Shown piece by piece: positions 57,065 to 64,000 of a DNA stretch of 64,000 nucleotides (the stretch's first letter is position 1; each line of letters starts with the position of its first letter). Below the pieces are notes generated by a model. It was given only the letters and a program-made list of their open reading frames with translations, was not told the DNA's origin and ran no database searches. The stretch is from Gimesia chilikensis (GTDB lineage: Bacteria; Planctomycetota; Planctomycetia; Planctomycetales; Planctomycetaceae): NCBI RefSeq assembly GCF_007744075.1, contig NZ_CP036266.1, positions 4,635,748 to 4,699,747 of the forward strand, read 5' to 3'. Both the position numbers and the translations under genes were made by a program.

Positions 57065-58105
57065 ATGCCTCAGGAATTTCCCGAAACAATTGAGAACGTC
57101 GCACAACTCGAAGAACTACTCAGCCGCCCCACCCCCGGCGTGATGGAAGCATTGCAACAGACTCCCGGCGATCTGATTCTGCTGGGCATCGCAGGCAAAA
57201 TGGGACCAACACTGGCACAGATGATCCTCCGTGCGGATGAAGCCGCCGGAATCACCCGCCGCGTGATTGGTGTCAGCCGCTTTTCAGATGAATCGAGCCG
57301 TCAGCCTCTGGAAGACCTCGGCATTGAAACGATCAAAGGAGATCTGCTCGATAGCGATTTCATCCAGAGTCTGCCCGACGTTCCCAATGTGATCTACATG
57401 GCGGGCATGAAATTCGGCGCCACGGGCAACGAATCGCTGACCTGGGCTATGAATACCTATCTTCCTGCCCTGGTCTGTAACAAGTACCGAAACAGCCGCA
57501 TCACCGCATTTTCCACGGGCAATATCTACGGACTCGTCCCTGCGAACGGCTCGGGTTCGGTCGAAACCGATCAGCCCGATCCCGTGGGTGAGTATGCGAT
57601 GAGTTGCCTGGGTCGCGAACGAATGTTCGAGCATTTCAGTCGCACGCTGGAAATTCCAATGACGATCATCCGCCTGAACTACGCCACCGAGTGCCGCTAC
57701 GGTGTACTCGTCGACCTGGCACTTCAGGTCTACCAGGAACAGACGATCGATGTTTCCATGGGTTACGTCAACGTGATCTGGCAGGGTGACGCGAATGCGA
57801 TGACGCTCTGCTCACTACCCGATGCCACCACCCCACCGGCTTACCTGAATGTCGCCGGTCCGCGGATCCTCAAAGTGCGCGAGGTCTGCGAACGATTTGG
57901 GGAACTCTTTGGAAAACCGGTTCAGTTCACAGGCAGTGAAGCGCGGGACGCCCTGCTGAATAACGGCCAGTATGGTCATCAGAAGTACGGAGCCCCCCTG
58001 GTGGATGTCGAACAGATATTCGACTGGATCGCACACTGGATTCAAACCGACGGCCCCCTGCTGGGCAAGCCGACTCACTTTGAATCGCGTAGCGGCAAAT
58101 TCTAA
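57065..58105 (+). CDS. NAD-dependent epimerase/dehydratase-family protein with altered YxxxK motif
   Basis: An extended-SDR-fold protein, 346 residues. After about 35 residues of helical lead, the dinucleotide site LILLGIAGKMGPTLAQ (G-x2-G-x2-G) is visible. Then come VIYMAGMKFGATGNE, a Ser/Thr motif AFSTGNIYGLV, and the Tyr motif GEYAMSCLGRERMF. The usual YxxxK lysine is Cys181 (Tyr177-Ala-Met-Ser-Cys), so normal SDR catalysis may be changed. AGGGA lies 5 bases before the ATG. The gene is followed after about 49 bases by a DHDPS-like aldolase, likely one operon. The substrate is unknown. Confidence 0.87.
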   Translation: MPQEFPETIENVAQLEELLSRPTPGVMEALQQTPGDLILLGIAGKMGPTLAQMILRADEAAGITRRVIGVSRFSDESSRQPLEDLGIETIKGDLLDSDFIQSLPDVPNVIYMAGMKFGATGNESLTWAMNTYLPALVCNKYRNSRITAFSTGNIYGLVPANGSGSVETDQPDPVGEYAMSCLGRERMFEHFSRTLEIPMTIIRLNYATECRYGVLVDLALQVYQEQTIDVSMGYVNVIWQGDANAMTLCSLPDATTPPAYLNVAGPRILKVREVCERFGELFGKPVQFTGSEARDALLNNGQYGHQKYGAPLVDVEQIFDWIAHWIQTDGPLLGKPTHFESRSGKF

Positions 58106-58154
58106 AGACAGCTGACTATCACCTCCTCGCTTTGAATCAGGATGCAAACGAACT

Positions 58155-59216
58155 GTGACCCCGTCCATCATTACGAAAACACTCCAACAGGGAACCGCCA
58201 TCCCGGCACATCCCCTGGCCCTGAATGCCTCCCGCCAACTGGATGAACGCCGGCAAAGGGCGCTCTCGCGTTATTATATCGCCAGTGGTGTAGGCGGACT
58301 GGCAGTCGGCGTGCATACCACACAGTTTGAAATACGCGAACCGGGTATCGATCTGTTTCAACCCGTTCTGGAACTGGCCAGCGAAGAGATGGATCGGGCC
58401 GACGCGACGCGGCGCGTCCCCCTGATTCGCGTCGCGGGGATTTGTGGCCCCACCGATCAGGCCACCCGGGAAGCCAGTATCGCCCGCGAGGCCGGCTACC
58501 ATTATGGTCTGCTCAGCCTGTCAGCTCTGAAGGAAGCGGATGAAGAGACGCTGATTCAACATTGTCGCGCCGTGGCTGAAATCATTCCCGTCTTCGGATT
58601 CTATCTGCAACCCGACGTGGGCGGACGACTGCTCCCCTACTCCTTCTGGCGGCGGTTCTGTGAGATTGAAAACGTGGCTGCGATTAAGATGGCCCCCTTC
58701 AACCGCTATCACACTCTGGACGTGATCCGCGCGGTGGCAGAATCGGGCCGCGAAGATATCGCCCTGTATACGGGGAACGATGACAACATCGTGCTCGACC
58801 TGGTCACGCCGTTCCGCTTTCGTTCGGGAGAGAATGCCCTCGAACGCCGCATCCGGGGCGGCCTGCTCGGACACTGGGCTGTCTGGACCAGTCGTGCTGT
58901 GGAAATTCTCGATGAATGTCAACAGATCGCGTCCCGCGGCGAAGCCATTCCGCTTTCCATCCTGCAGTTGAACACCGAAGTAACGGACTGCAACGCGGTC
59001 TTCTTTGACGTCGCCAACCGGTTCCAGGGTTGCATCCCCGGCATTCATGAAGTGCTGCGTCGTCAGGGACTGCTCGAGGGAACCTGGTGCCTGAATCCCC
59101 AGGAAACCCTGGGCCCCGGTCAGTTGGCCGAGATCGATCGGATCTATGAAGCTTACCCGCATCTGAATGACGATGCCTTCGTGGCGGAGCATCTGGACGA
59201 CTGGCTCAGTGGTTGA
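58155..59216 (+). CDS. Dihydrodipicolinate synthase-family aldolase
   Basis: A class I aldolase/lyase of the DHDPS/NAL superfamily, 353 residues. The Schiff-base Lys lies in VAAIKMAPFNRYHTLD (near residue 178) and the Tyr of the active site is in FGFYLQPDVGG (near 150). The sequence lacks the exact DapA signatures, so it is more likely a sugar-acid or keto-acid lyase than lysine-pathway DapA. The start GTG 58155 is used. It is paired with the Cys-substituted epimerase upstream, which suggests an unassigned carbohydrate or keto-acid pathway. Confidence 0.85.
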   Translation: MTPSIITKTLQQGTAIPAHPLALNASRQLDERRQRALSRYYIASGVGGLAVGVHTTQFEIREPGIDLFQPVLELASEEMDRADATRRVPLIRVAGICGPTDQATREASIAREAGYHYGLLSLSALKEADEETLIQHCRAVAEIIPVFGFYLQPDVGGRLLPYSFWRRFCEIENVAAIKMAPFNRYHTLDVIRAVAESGREDIALYTGNDDNIVLDLVTPFRFRSGENALERRIRGGLLGHWAVWTSRAVEILDECQQIASRGEAIPLSILQLNTEVTDCNAVFFDVANRFQGCIPGIHEVLRRQGLLEGTWCLNPQETLGPGQLAEIDRIYEAYPHLNDDAFVAEHLDDWLSG

Positions 59217-59432
59217 GCCCCGTTAAATCCAATCTCGCCATGCGTCCCAAAAAGGCAAATAACTTGAGTCAAATTCTGGTAAAACGGTTCGAAACCCAAG
59301 TTTGAGATCGGTCTTGACGATAATAACTATGTCGGGTAAGAAGTGCTTCTCTTCACCGGGCCAACCTGCTCACAGACACAATCTCCCCTAAACACAAGAT
59401 GAAAAAGCATTTAGCGACGAAGGACCGTCTTC

Positions 59433-59816
59433 ATGTTTGACGAGAATATGACTCGGATTCTGCAGGAAGCAGTCAACGAGATGTTAGTCTGGGTTGGTTT
59501 TGGCACTCTGGTAGGTCTGGCTGCCAAAGCGATCATGCCCGGAAAAGATCCAGGCGGTGCCGTCAGTACCATGCTGATGGGGATCGGCGGCAGTGTCGTC
59601 GGTTGTGGCACCCTGATGTTTTTCTGGGACGGAGCCCGCGTCACGCCGATCAGCTCGATCGGTTTCCTGGCAGCCACCGGTGGTGCCTTCATTCTGCTGT
59701 TTTTCTATCGCCTGCTCTCCGGTTCCTTTTTTTCCGAAGCCGAAGATGGCGAACGCTGGTTGCACCGTCGTCGCAGACGCCGTCGTGCCCGTGACCTGGC
59801 TGACGAGACCTATTAA
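59433..59816 (+). CDS. Small membrane protein, transglycosylase-associated (GlsB/YeaQ-like)
   Basis: A 127-residue membrane protein. About three hydrophobic segments: MLVWVGFGTLVGLAAKAIMP followed by GKDPGGAVSTMLMGIGGSVVGCG and then SIGFLAATGGAFILLFFYRLL. The spacing and the Gly/PGKDPGG loop fit the GlsB/YeaQ/YmgE family of stress-linked small membrane proteins. The tail is Arg-rich (HRRRRRRRARD). AAGGA lies 8 bases before the ATG. The function of the family is not established. Confidence 0.75.
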   Translation: MFDENMTRILQEAVNEMLVWVGFGTLVGLAAKAIMPGKDPGGAVSTMLMGIGGSVVGCGTLMFFWDGARVTPISSIGFLAATGGAFILLFFYRLLSGSFFSEAEDGERWLHRRRRRRRARDLADETY

Positions 59817-60048
59817 ACCGGGTTCAATCAGCTCGATCAGCAATCGACACTAACCTCTTCCTTCTATCTGCTCACGAAGGTAGTTTCGAGAATACGTCCC
59901 CACCTGACCAGCATGCTGATTCACTCATCTGAGACAGTGAAACGCATTGACAAATACGCGAATGTTCACCAGAATTGTAAGCTGACATCTGCTCAGTCCC
60001 TTTGATCGCGAGCGGGCTGACGACAGGCTACTCAGCTGAGGACGATTC

Positions 60049-60672
60049 ATGAGATTCTTATCTCCCCACCCAGGAGATCCCAACTGGTTTCTACTGGCGA
60101 AAGCCCTGATTGGTGCCGCCATGGTCATCGGGGCACCGTTTCTGATCAAACCGACATTCAAGAAAATCAGCGAAGCCAGACAAAGTGCGAACTGGCCGCA
60201 AACAGAAGCGGAAATCACACGATCTGAGGTCAAGACCGGTCAAAATCGTGGCAGACCTTCCTGGGATCCCATCGTTTCTTATCGCTATTCGGTCGATGGA
60301 AAAAACTATACGAGTTCAGACATCGCCTTTCGCGGTTATTCGACTCCCATTCCCTCCCACGCCGAAGAGGTCGTCGATAAATACCCCGTGGGCTCAAAGC
60401 ACCCGGTATATTATTCTCCGGAAGATCATTCCAAAGCGGTCCTGGAAAAAGGGTCGAACTGGCTCGTAAACCTGAGCCCATTGATCCCTCTCGTGCTATT
60501 GATCGCGGGCGGTTATTCCGCCTATGACAACTATATTTTTCTGCGTTCCCGCTTGAGCCAACCGAAGAAAAAGAAGAAAAAAAAACGAGCATCAACCGGC
60601 ACATCCTCCTCTCCCGATTCGGCTTTGCAACGCCGCAGACGACGCATCAGGAAAAACCAGGACGGTGGTTAA
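60049..60672 (+). CDS. DUF3592-domain membrane protein
   Basis: A 207-residue membrane protein. Two membrane segments (LLAKALIGAAMVIGAPFLI near 15-33, and LIPLVLLIAGGYSAYDNY near 145) flank a beta-rich outer domain. That domain has WPQTEAEITRSEVKT, YRYSVDGKNYTSSDIAF and YPVGSKHPVYYSPEDHSKAVL, which are DUF3592 hallmarks. A Lys/Arg-rich tail closes the protein (KKKKKKKRAS). GAGGA lies 6 bases before the ATG. The role of DUF3592 is unknown. Confidence 0.85.
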   Translation: MRFLSPHPGDPNWFLLAKALIGAAMVIGAPFLIKPTFKKISEARQSANWPQTEAEITRSEVKTGQNRGRPSWDPIVSYRYSVDGKNYTSSDIAFRGYSTPIPSHAEEVVDKYPVGSKHPVYYSPEDHSKAVLEKGSNWLVNLSPLIPLVLLIAGGYSAYDNYIFLRSRLSQPKKKKKKKRASTGTSSSPDSALQRRRRRIRKNQDGG

Positions 60673-60709
60673 CCTTTTTTTTGATTGAGTAGAAAAGCAG
60701 CTGAACCTG

Positions 60710-60734
60710 ACCAGACCAATCAGTCTGGTTCTTG
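60710..60734 (+). terminator. Possible terminator between the DUF3592 gene and tRNA-Leu
   Basis: ACCAGAC (60710-60716) pairs with GTCTGGT (60723-60729) over a six-base loop, followed by TCTTG. The stem is short and the T-run weak, so this is tentative; it would insulate tRNA-Leu from upstream transcription. Confidence 0.35.
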
Positions 60735-60770
60735 GCGGGGATTCAGGCCCCCTGTTTTTCCGGTTCTCGC

Positions 60771-60799
60771 TTGCAATACATAACCTAATAATCTATATA
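60771..60799 (+). promoter_or_regulatory. Putative sigma-70 promoter of tRNA-Leu
   Basis: TTGCAA (60771-60776) and TATATA (60794-60799) are separated by 17 bases. They stand 13 bases before the tRNA 5' end, which is the right distance for a short leader. An overlapping TATACT (60796-60801) is a second -10 choice. Confidence 0.55.
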
Positions 60800-60812
60800 C
60801 TCTTAAAGTCAT

Positions 60813-60897
60813 GGCCGAGTGGCGGAATTGGCAGACGCACGGGACTTAAAATCCCGGGTCCGTAAAGGGCGTGCGGGTTCGAGTCCCGCCTCGGCTA
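60813..60897 (+). tRNA. tRNA-Leu (anticodon UAA)
   Basis: Folds as an 85-nt tRNA with a long variable arm (class II). Acceptor stem GGCCGAG (60813-60819) pairs with CTCGGCT (60890-60896), with one G-U at the first pair and discriminator A at 60897. Anticodon stem CGGGA/TCCCG encloses loop CTTAAAA, giving anticodon UAA. The T-arm is GCGGG TTCGAGT CCCGC. The 3' CCA is not encoded. It reads Leu codons TTA and TTG. Confidence 0.97.
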
Positions 60898-61010
60898 TTA
60901 CTGTTTCTCTTTGCAGAACTGCTTTCTGCTTCCCCCCACCTCAGGTGCTTAGCTTTCGCATTGACCTGCGCAGTGTCTGCCCTCTGCCGGTTACTGATAC
61001 TCCTGCCTCC

Positions 61011-61059
61011 CTGTTTCTATCTGATAGAGAAACCCAGTACATAATTCGGGGTTTCTCTA
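61011..61059 (+). promoter_or_regulatory. Alternative hairpins in the leader before the PAS kinase
   Basis: A perfect 11-bp stem forms between TAGAGAAACCC (61025-61035) and GGGTTTCTCTA (61049-61059). The left arm can instead pair with the preceding GTTTCT (61013-61018), so two exclusive hairpins are possible. The tract CTGATAGAGA (61021-61030) recurs at 61085-61094. Confidence 0.35.
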
Positions 61060-61191
61060 AAAACCAAAATCAGACATAATCCTCCTGATAGAGACGCTTC
61101 ACACAGACTTGAACAGTTCATGGCCTGAACTCAAGCTCCCTCTACATGAGGCACAGGGACCAGGTCGGTCAGCCCTTCAACACAGCACAGA

Positions 61192-62832
61192 ATGCGAAAC
61201 CAGCACATGGATGTTGCTACGACCACGATTCAGGGGCTCAATTTTCTCCCCGAACTGCTTCCGCCTTCCACGCGCGTACAGATCAATGAAAAACTGCGAC
61301 AGGAGATGCTGGAACAACGGGAGACAGAGCGGTCTGCCCAGTTACAAATGATTCTGGATGTGAATCCGGATCTCTATTTTCATCTGAATTTACGAGGTGT
61401 CATTACCCGCTTCGTGAATGAAAAGAATCAGCATCACTTTCTGCCGGTCGAAACGGTACACCAGAGACATCTGCACGAGATCTTCCCCTCGTCTGTTGCC
61501 AGCCAGTTTGAAACGGCACTACAGGAACTGATCCAGTCCCAGGTACCAGTCACTTTTGAATACGCGCTGGAAATCACTCAGGCGATGCGCTGGTTCCAGG
61601 CCCGACTGCTCCCTTATCAGCCAGAAGAGACGCTGGTGATTATCCAGGACATCACACAAAGAAAAACCGCAGAAATTAAATTACAACACGTGCATGCCCG
61701 TCTGTCAGAAGCACAGCGACAGGCCCACATCGGCAGCTGGGAATGGGATACCCGGGAGAACACACTCTGGTGGTCGGAAGAGATCTATCGCATCCTGGGT
61801 CTGGGAGACCTCGATTTCCATCCCACAACGCAGACCTTCATGGAAATGGTGCATGCTGAAGACCGGAAGCTGGTCACCCGGGTGATCACCAACACTCTTG
61901 ATAACAGGCTGCCGTTCAGTTTCGAACATCGTATCGTGCGGCCCCAGGGAGAGATTCGATACGTCCATCTGCAGGCAGGGTTCAAGCCGGACGCCACGGG
62001 AGAAAGCCAACTCATGTACGGCACCATTCAGGACATCACCGAAAAAGTTGAGGCCAGCAGAATTGCCCAGGAATATCGGGATGAACTGGCCCATGTTTCC
62101 CGTCTGGTCGTGAAAGGGGAACTCATCGCCGGGCTGTCACATGAACTGAATCAACCTCTCACAGCGATCGCCAATTACTGTGGTGCGATGAAGACACTGA
62201 TGGAACAGGGAGAAGATGTCAGTCAACTCCGCGATAAAATTGAAAGACAGGCACTGCGTTCCGGCGAGATTATCCACAGACTCAAAGCATTCACTCAAAA
62301 ACAGCCGCAACAAAAGTTTCTGTTTAATATTCACGACAGCATCCGCAGCGCTCTGCAGATCATCAACTACCAGATCCGCCTGAAACAGATCGAAGTCAAA
62401 ACCTGCTTCAAGCATAAGTTTACGACCGTCTATGCTGACCGTGTGCAGATTGAACAGGTGCTGGTCAACCTCTTTAAAAACGCGGTAGAAGCCATGGAAC
62501 ATTCCCCGGCTCCCCGCACGTTGACCATTTCGACGGCTTCCACCCCTGACAGAATGATTCAAATCTCCGTCTCAGATACCGGCTGCGGCGTTCCCGAAAG
62601 CTTCCGCAGTAAGCTGTTTACTCCTTTCGCGACAAGTAAACAGTCCGGACTGGGAATCGGCCTGTCACTCAGCCGCTCACTGATCCAGGCCGCGGAGGGA
62701 AAAATGTGGTTTCTTCCCAACCCCCGCAAGGGAGCAACCTTCTGTATCCAGTTGCCTGCCTGTCAGAAGCCCCTCGAACGTCCTCGTACTGAGCTCAATC
62801 GGCATTTCAGAGCCGACGCGGCTCACGACTGA
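61192..62832 (+). CDS. PAS-domain sensor histidine kinase
   Basis: A soluble sensor kinase, 546 residues, without membrane segments. Two PAS domains are visible (about 48-160, with LQMILDVNPDLYFHLNLRGV, and 175-285, with HIGSWEWDTRENTLWW). A phosphoacceptor domain follows with GLSHELNQPLTAI (phospho-His). The ATPase domain has QVLVNLFKNAVEAME (N box), SDTGCGVPE (G1) and GLGIGLSLSRSLI (G2). The HELNQPL form and the NAVEAM box place it in the FixL-like group. No response regulator gene is adjacent. The start is taken as ATG 61192; ATG 61207 is an alternative. Confidence 0.93.
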   Translation: MRNQHMDVATTTIQGLNFLPELLPPSTRVQINEKLRQEMLEQRETERSAQLQMILDVNPDLYFHLNLRGVITRFVNEKNQHHFLPVETVHQRHLHEIFPSSVASQFETALQELIQSQVPVTFEYALEITQAMRWFQARLLPYQPEETLVIIQDITQRKTAEIKLQHVHARLSEAQRQAHIGSWEWDTRENTLWWSEEIYRILGLGDLDFHPTTQTFMEMVHAEDRKLVTRVITNTLDNRLPFSFEHRIVRPQGEIRYVHLQAGFKPDATGESQLMYGTIQDITEKVEASRIAQEYRDELAHVSRLVVKGELIAGLSHELNQPLTAIANYCGAMKTLMEQGEDVSQLRDKIERQALRSGEIIHRLKAFTQKQPQQKFLFNIHDSIRSALQIINYQIRLKQIEVKTCFKHKFTTVYADRVQIEQVLVNLFKNAVEAMEHSPAPRTLTISTASTPDRMIQISVSDTGCGVPESFRSKLFTPFATSKQSGLGIGLSLSRSLIQAAEGKMWFLPNPRKGATFCIQLPACQKPLERPRTELNRHFRADAAHD

Positions 62833-62845
62833 AGCGAATTCCAGC

Positions 62846-64000
62846 TCAGTTATGATTCAGTTGCAGCATCGCCCGGGCGGGAAGGTAGCGTTGCACCATC
62901 TCATACAGGACATCGAATTTGACCGGTTTGCTGAGATAGTCAGTGCAGCCGGCAGCAAGGCATTTTTCCCGGTCGGCAACCAGGGCATGCGCCGTGATCG
63001 CAATCACGGGAACCGGTATTTCCTGTTCCCGTAAAAGCCGTACCGCCTCATAACCGCTCATCACAGGCATCTGCATGTCCATCAGAATCAGATCGAATGC
63101 AGCATTCTGTGCCACAGCGGTTCGAATCTGATCCACGGCCTCTTTTCCATTGGATGCCGTTTTGACATTCAACCCCATCTTGTTTAACAAATATGTAAAC
63201 AGACGACGGATCTCCGGAGTATCATCGACCAGCAGAATCTTCTCCGCATTACCACAGGACCGCTGGTCCATTTCAGGGCTTGTGATGTCCTTCCTGTTTG
63301 AGTCAGCAGTTTCGAACTGGAATCCCAGTCCATGAGACAAGAGCTGATCTTCATCCGGTTCCAGATGCAAGGTGACGGTGAAGACACTGCCCCGATCCAG
63401 GGTAGACTGCACGGTCAGATTACCGCCCAGGATCTGTACCAGCTTGCGACTCAGCGTCAGTCCCAGTCCGGTACCACCATAGTTTCGCGATGTTGAACTG
63501 TCGGCTTGGGTAAATGGCTCGAAGATGGTTTTCAGTTTCTCAGCAGGGATTCCGATCCCTGTATCACTCACACTGAACTGCAGAATCCGATCCAGGGGAG
63601 ACTGAGCAGACATCCGCACATCCAGTTCAATATGCCCTGTATTCGTAAACTTGATGGCATTACTGATCAGATTCGCCAGAACCTGTTTCAATCGCGCCGG
63701 ATCAGTCTGAATCGACTCGGGTATTGATTTCTGGTACCGCGTCTGAAGACTGAGCCCCTTCTGAGATGCCTGGGGCTGATATTCGTCAATCACTTCCCTC
63801 AGGACCCGTAGCGGAGAACAGTGAACTTTCCGGATGGCGAAGTCCCCCATTTCGATCTTGGAGAGGTCCAGGATATCGTTGATGACCTGCAGCAGATGCG
63901 CGCCATTATTCTGAATAATCTCAATCAGTTCCTGCTGCTCCTGACCGTTGGAATGCGCTTTCAGGAGATCGGAGTATCCCAGAATGGCCGTCATTGGAGT
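62846..64000 (-). CDS. Hybrid sensor histidine kinase/response regulator (5' end cut by window)
   Basis: The frame is open to the right window edge, so the N-terminus is missing; the visible part has 384 codons. It begins inside the phosphoacceptor domain (TPMTAILGYSDLL), just after the phospho-His, which lies outside the window. The ATPase domain follows (QVLANLISNAIKF, SDTGIGIPAE, GGTGLGLTLSRKLV). A linked receiver domain ends the protein, with LVDDTPEIRRLF, phospho-Asp in LILMDMQMPVMSGYEA and the Lys in YLSKPVKFD. The apparent start Met at 63994 is internal, not a real start. It converges with the PAS kinase, 13 bases apart. Confidence 0.93.
   Translation of the reverse strand, partial: TPMTAILGYSDLLKAHSNGQEQQELIEIIQNNGAHLLQVINDILDLSKIEMGDFAIRKVHCSPLRVLREVIDEYQPQASQKGLSLQTRYQKSIPESIQTDPARLKQVLANLISNAIKFTNTGHIELDVRMSAQSPLDRILQFSVSDTGIGIPAEKLKTIFEPFTQADSSTSRNYGGTGLGLTLSRKLVQILGGNLTVQSTLDRGSVFTVTLHLEPDEDQLLSHGLGFQFETADSNRKDITSPEMDQRSCGNAEKILLVDDTPEIRRLFTYLLNKMGLNVKTASNGKEAVDQIRTAVAQNAAFDLILMDMQMPVMSGYEAVRLLREQEIPVPVIAITAHALVADREKCLAAGCTDYLSKPVKFDVLYEMVQRYLPARAMLQLNHN

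Noticed and set aside
60913-60929. GCAGAA/TTCTGC hairpin after tRNA-Leu as terminator
   Set aside because: Only six pairs and followed by a C-rich rather than T-rich tract.

Overview
The window looks like a chromosomal segment of a planctomycete, most likely a Gimesia-like member of the Planctomycetaceae. This is inferred from gene content, since no database search was possible. The markers are three large Ser/Thr kinases of planctomycete type (one with a C-terminal WD40-like half), two DUF1501 proteins with Tat-like leaders, two formylglycine sulfatases, a BBP7-type outer-membrane barrel protein, sigma factors of planctomycete type, and many small secreted proteins or lipoproteins without recognisable families. 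I see no prophage, insertion sequence, integrase, CRISPR array or rRNA. The only tRNA found is tRNA-Leu(UAA).

Layout. 1-4.5 kb: a kinase truncated by the window edge, a lipoprotein, an unknown protein and a GNAT acetyltransferase. 4.7-8.2 kb: a plasma-membrane-type H+ P-ATPase followed by a class III-like PPK2 polyphosphate kinase. 8.2-14.9 kb: a lipoprotein with three internal repeats and a WD40-like kinase, divergent from an ECF sigma factor. 15-23.5 kb: sulfatase, altronate-dehydratase-family enzyme, BBP7 protein (with a clear terminator), a second sulfatase and small proteins. 24-31.7 kb: an Ldh2-type dehydrogenase, a kinase with six N-terminal membrane segments, a KaiA-like two-domain protein, PyrK, an RluB-type pseudouridine synthase and a sigma-70 factor that seems to lack region 3. 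32.3-41.6 kb: a pyruvate dehydrogenase cluster (aceE-aceF-lpdA), a membrane protein, bioA and mdh (with its own terminator). 41.8-53.4 kb: a zinc-ribbon protein, truA-argH, a secreted protein, DUF1501, queC, a nitrilase, pepA, a beta-helix protein and a cysteine-periodic lipoprotein. 53.6-64 kb: YihY, DUF1501 with a coupled small membrane protein, a SelL-like redox protein, an NAD-dependent epimerase paired with a DHDPS-like aldolase, small membrane proteins, tRNA-Leu, a PAS histidine kinase and a truncated hybrid histidine kinase.

How genes work together. PDH, mdh, pyrK, argH and bioA are core metabolism. The H+-ATPase and PPK2 may link membrane energisation to polyphosphate-driven ADP/ATP regeneration. 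Sulfatases, the UxaA-like dehydratase and the barrel protein fit breakdown of sulfated, uronate-containing polysaccharides. Signalling genes are dense: three Ser/Thr kinases, two His kinases and two sigma factors.

The strongest candidate for something undescribed is the protein at 27495-28514. It combines a degenerate receiver, which lacks the phospho-Asp and the conserved Lys, with a C-terminal helical domain resembling KaiA/RsbU, the domain order of the cyanobacterial clock protein KaiA. Second-line candidates are the epimerase whose YxxxK lysine is a cysteine, the lipoprotein with cysteine at every third residue, and the leader inverted repeats before aceE and before the PAS kinase. Starts were chosen from visible Shine-Dalgarno sites, signal peptides and family N-termini, and several differ from the longest open frame.
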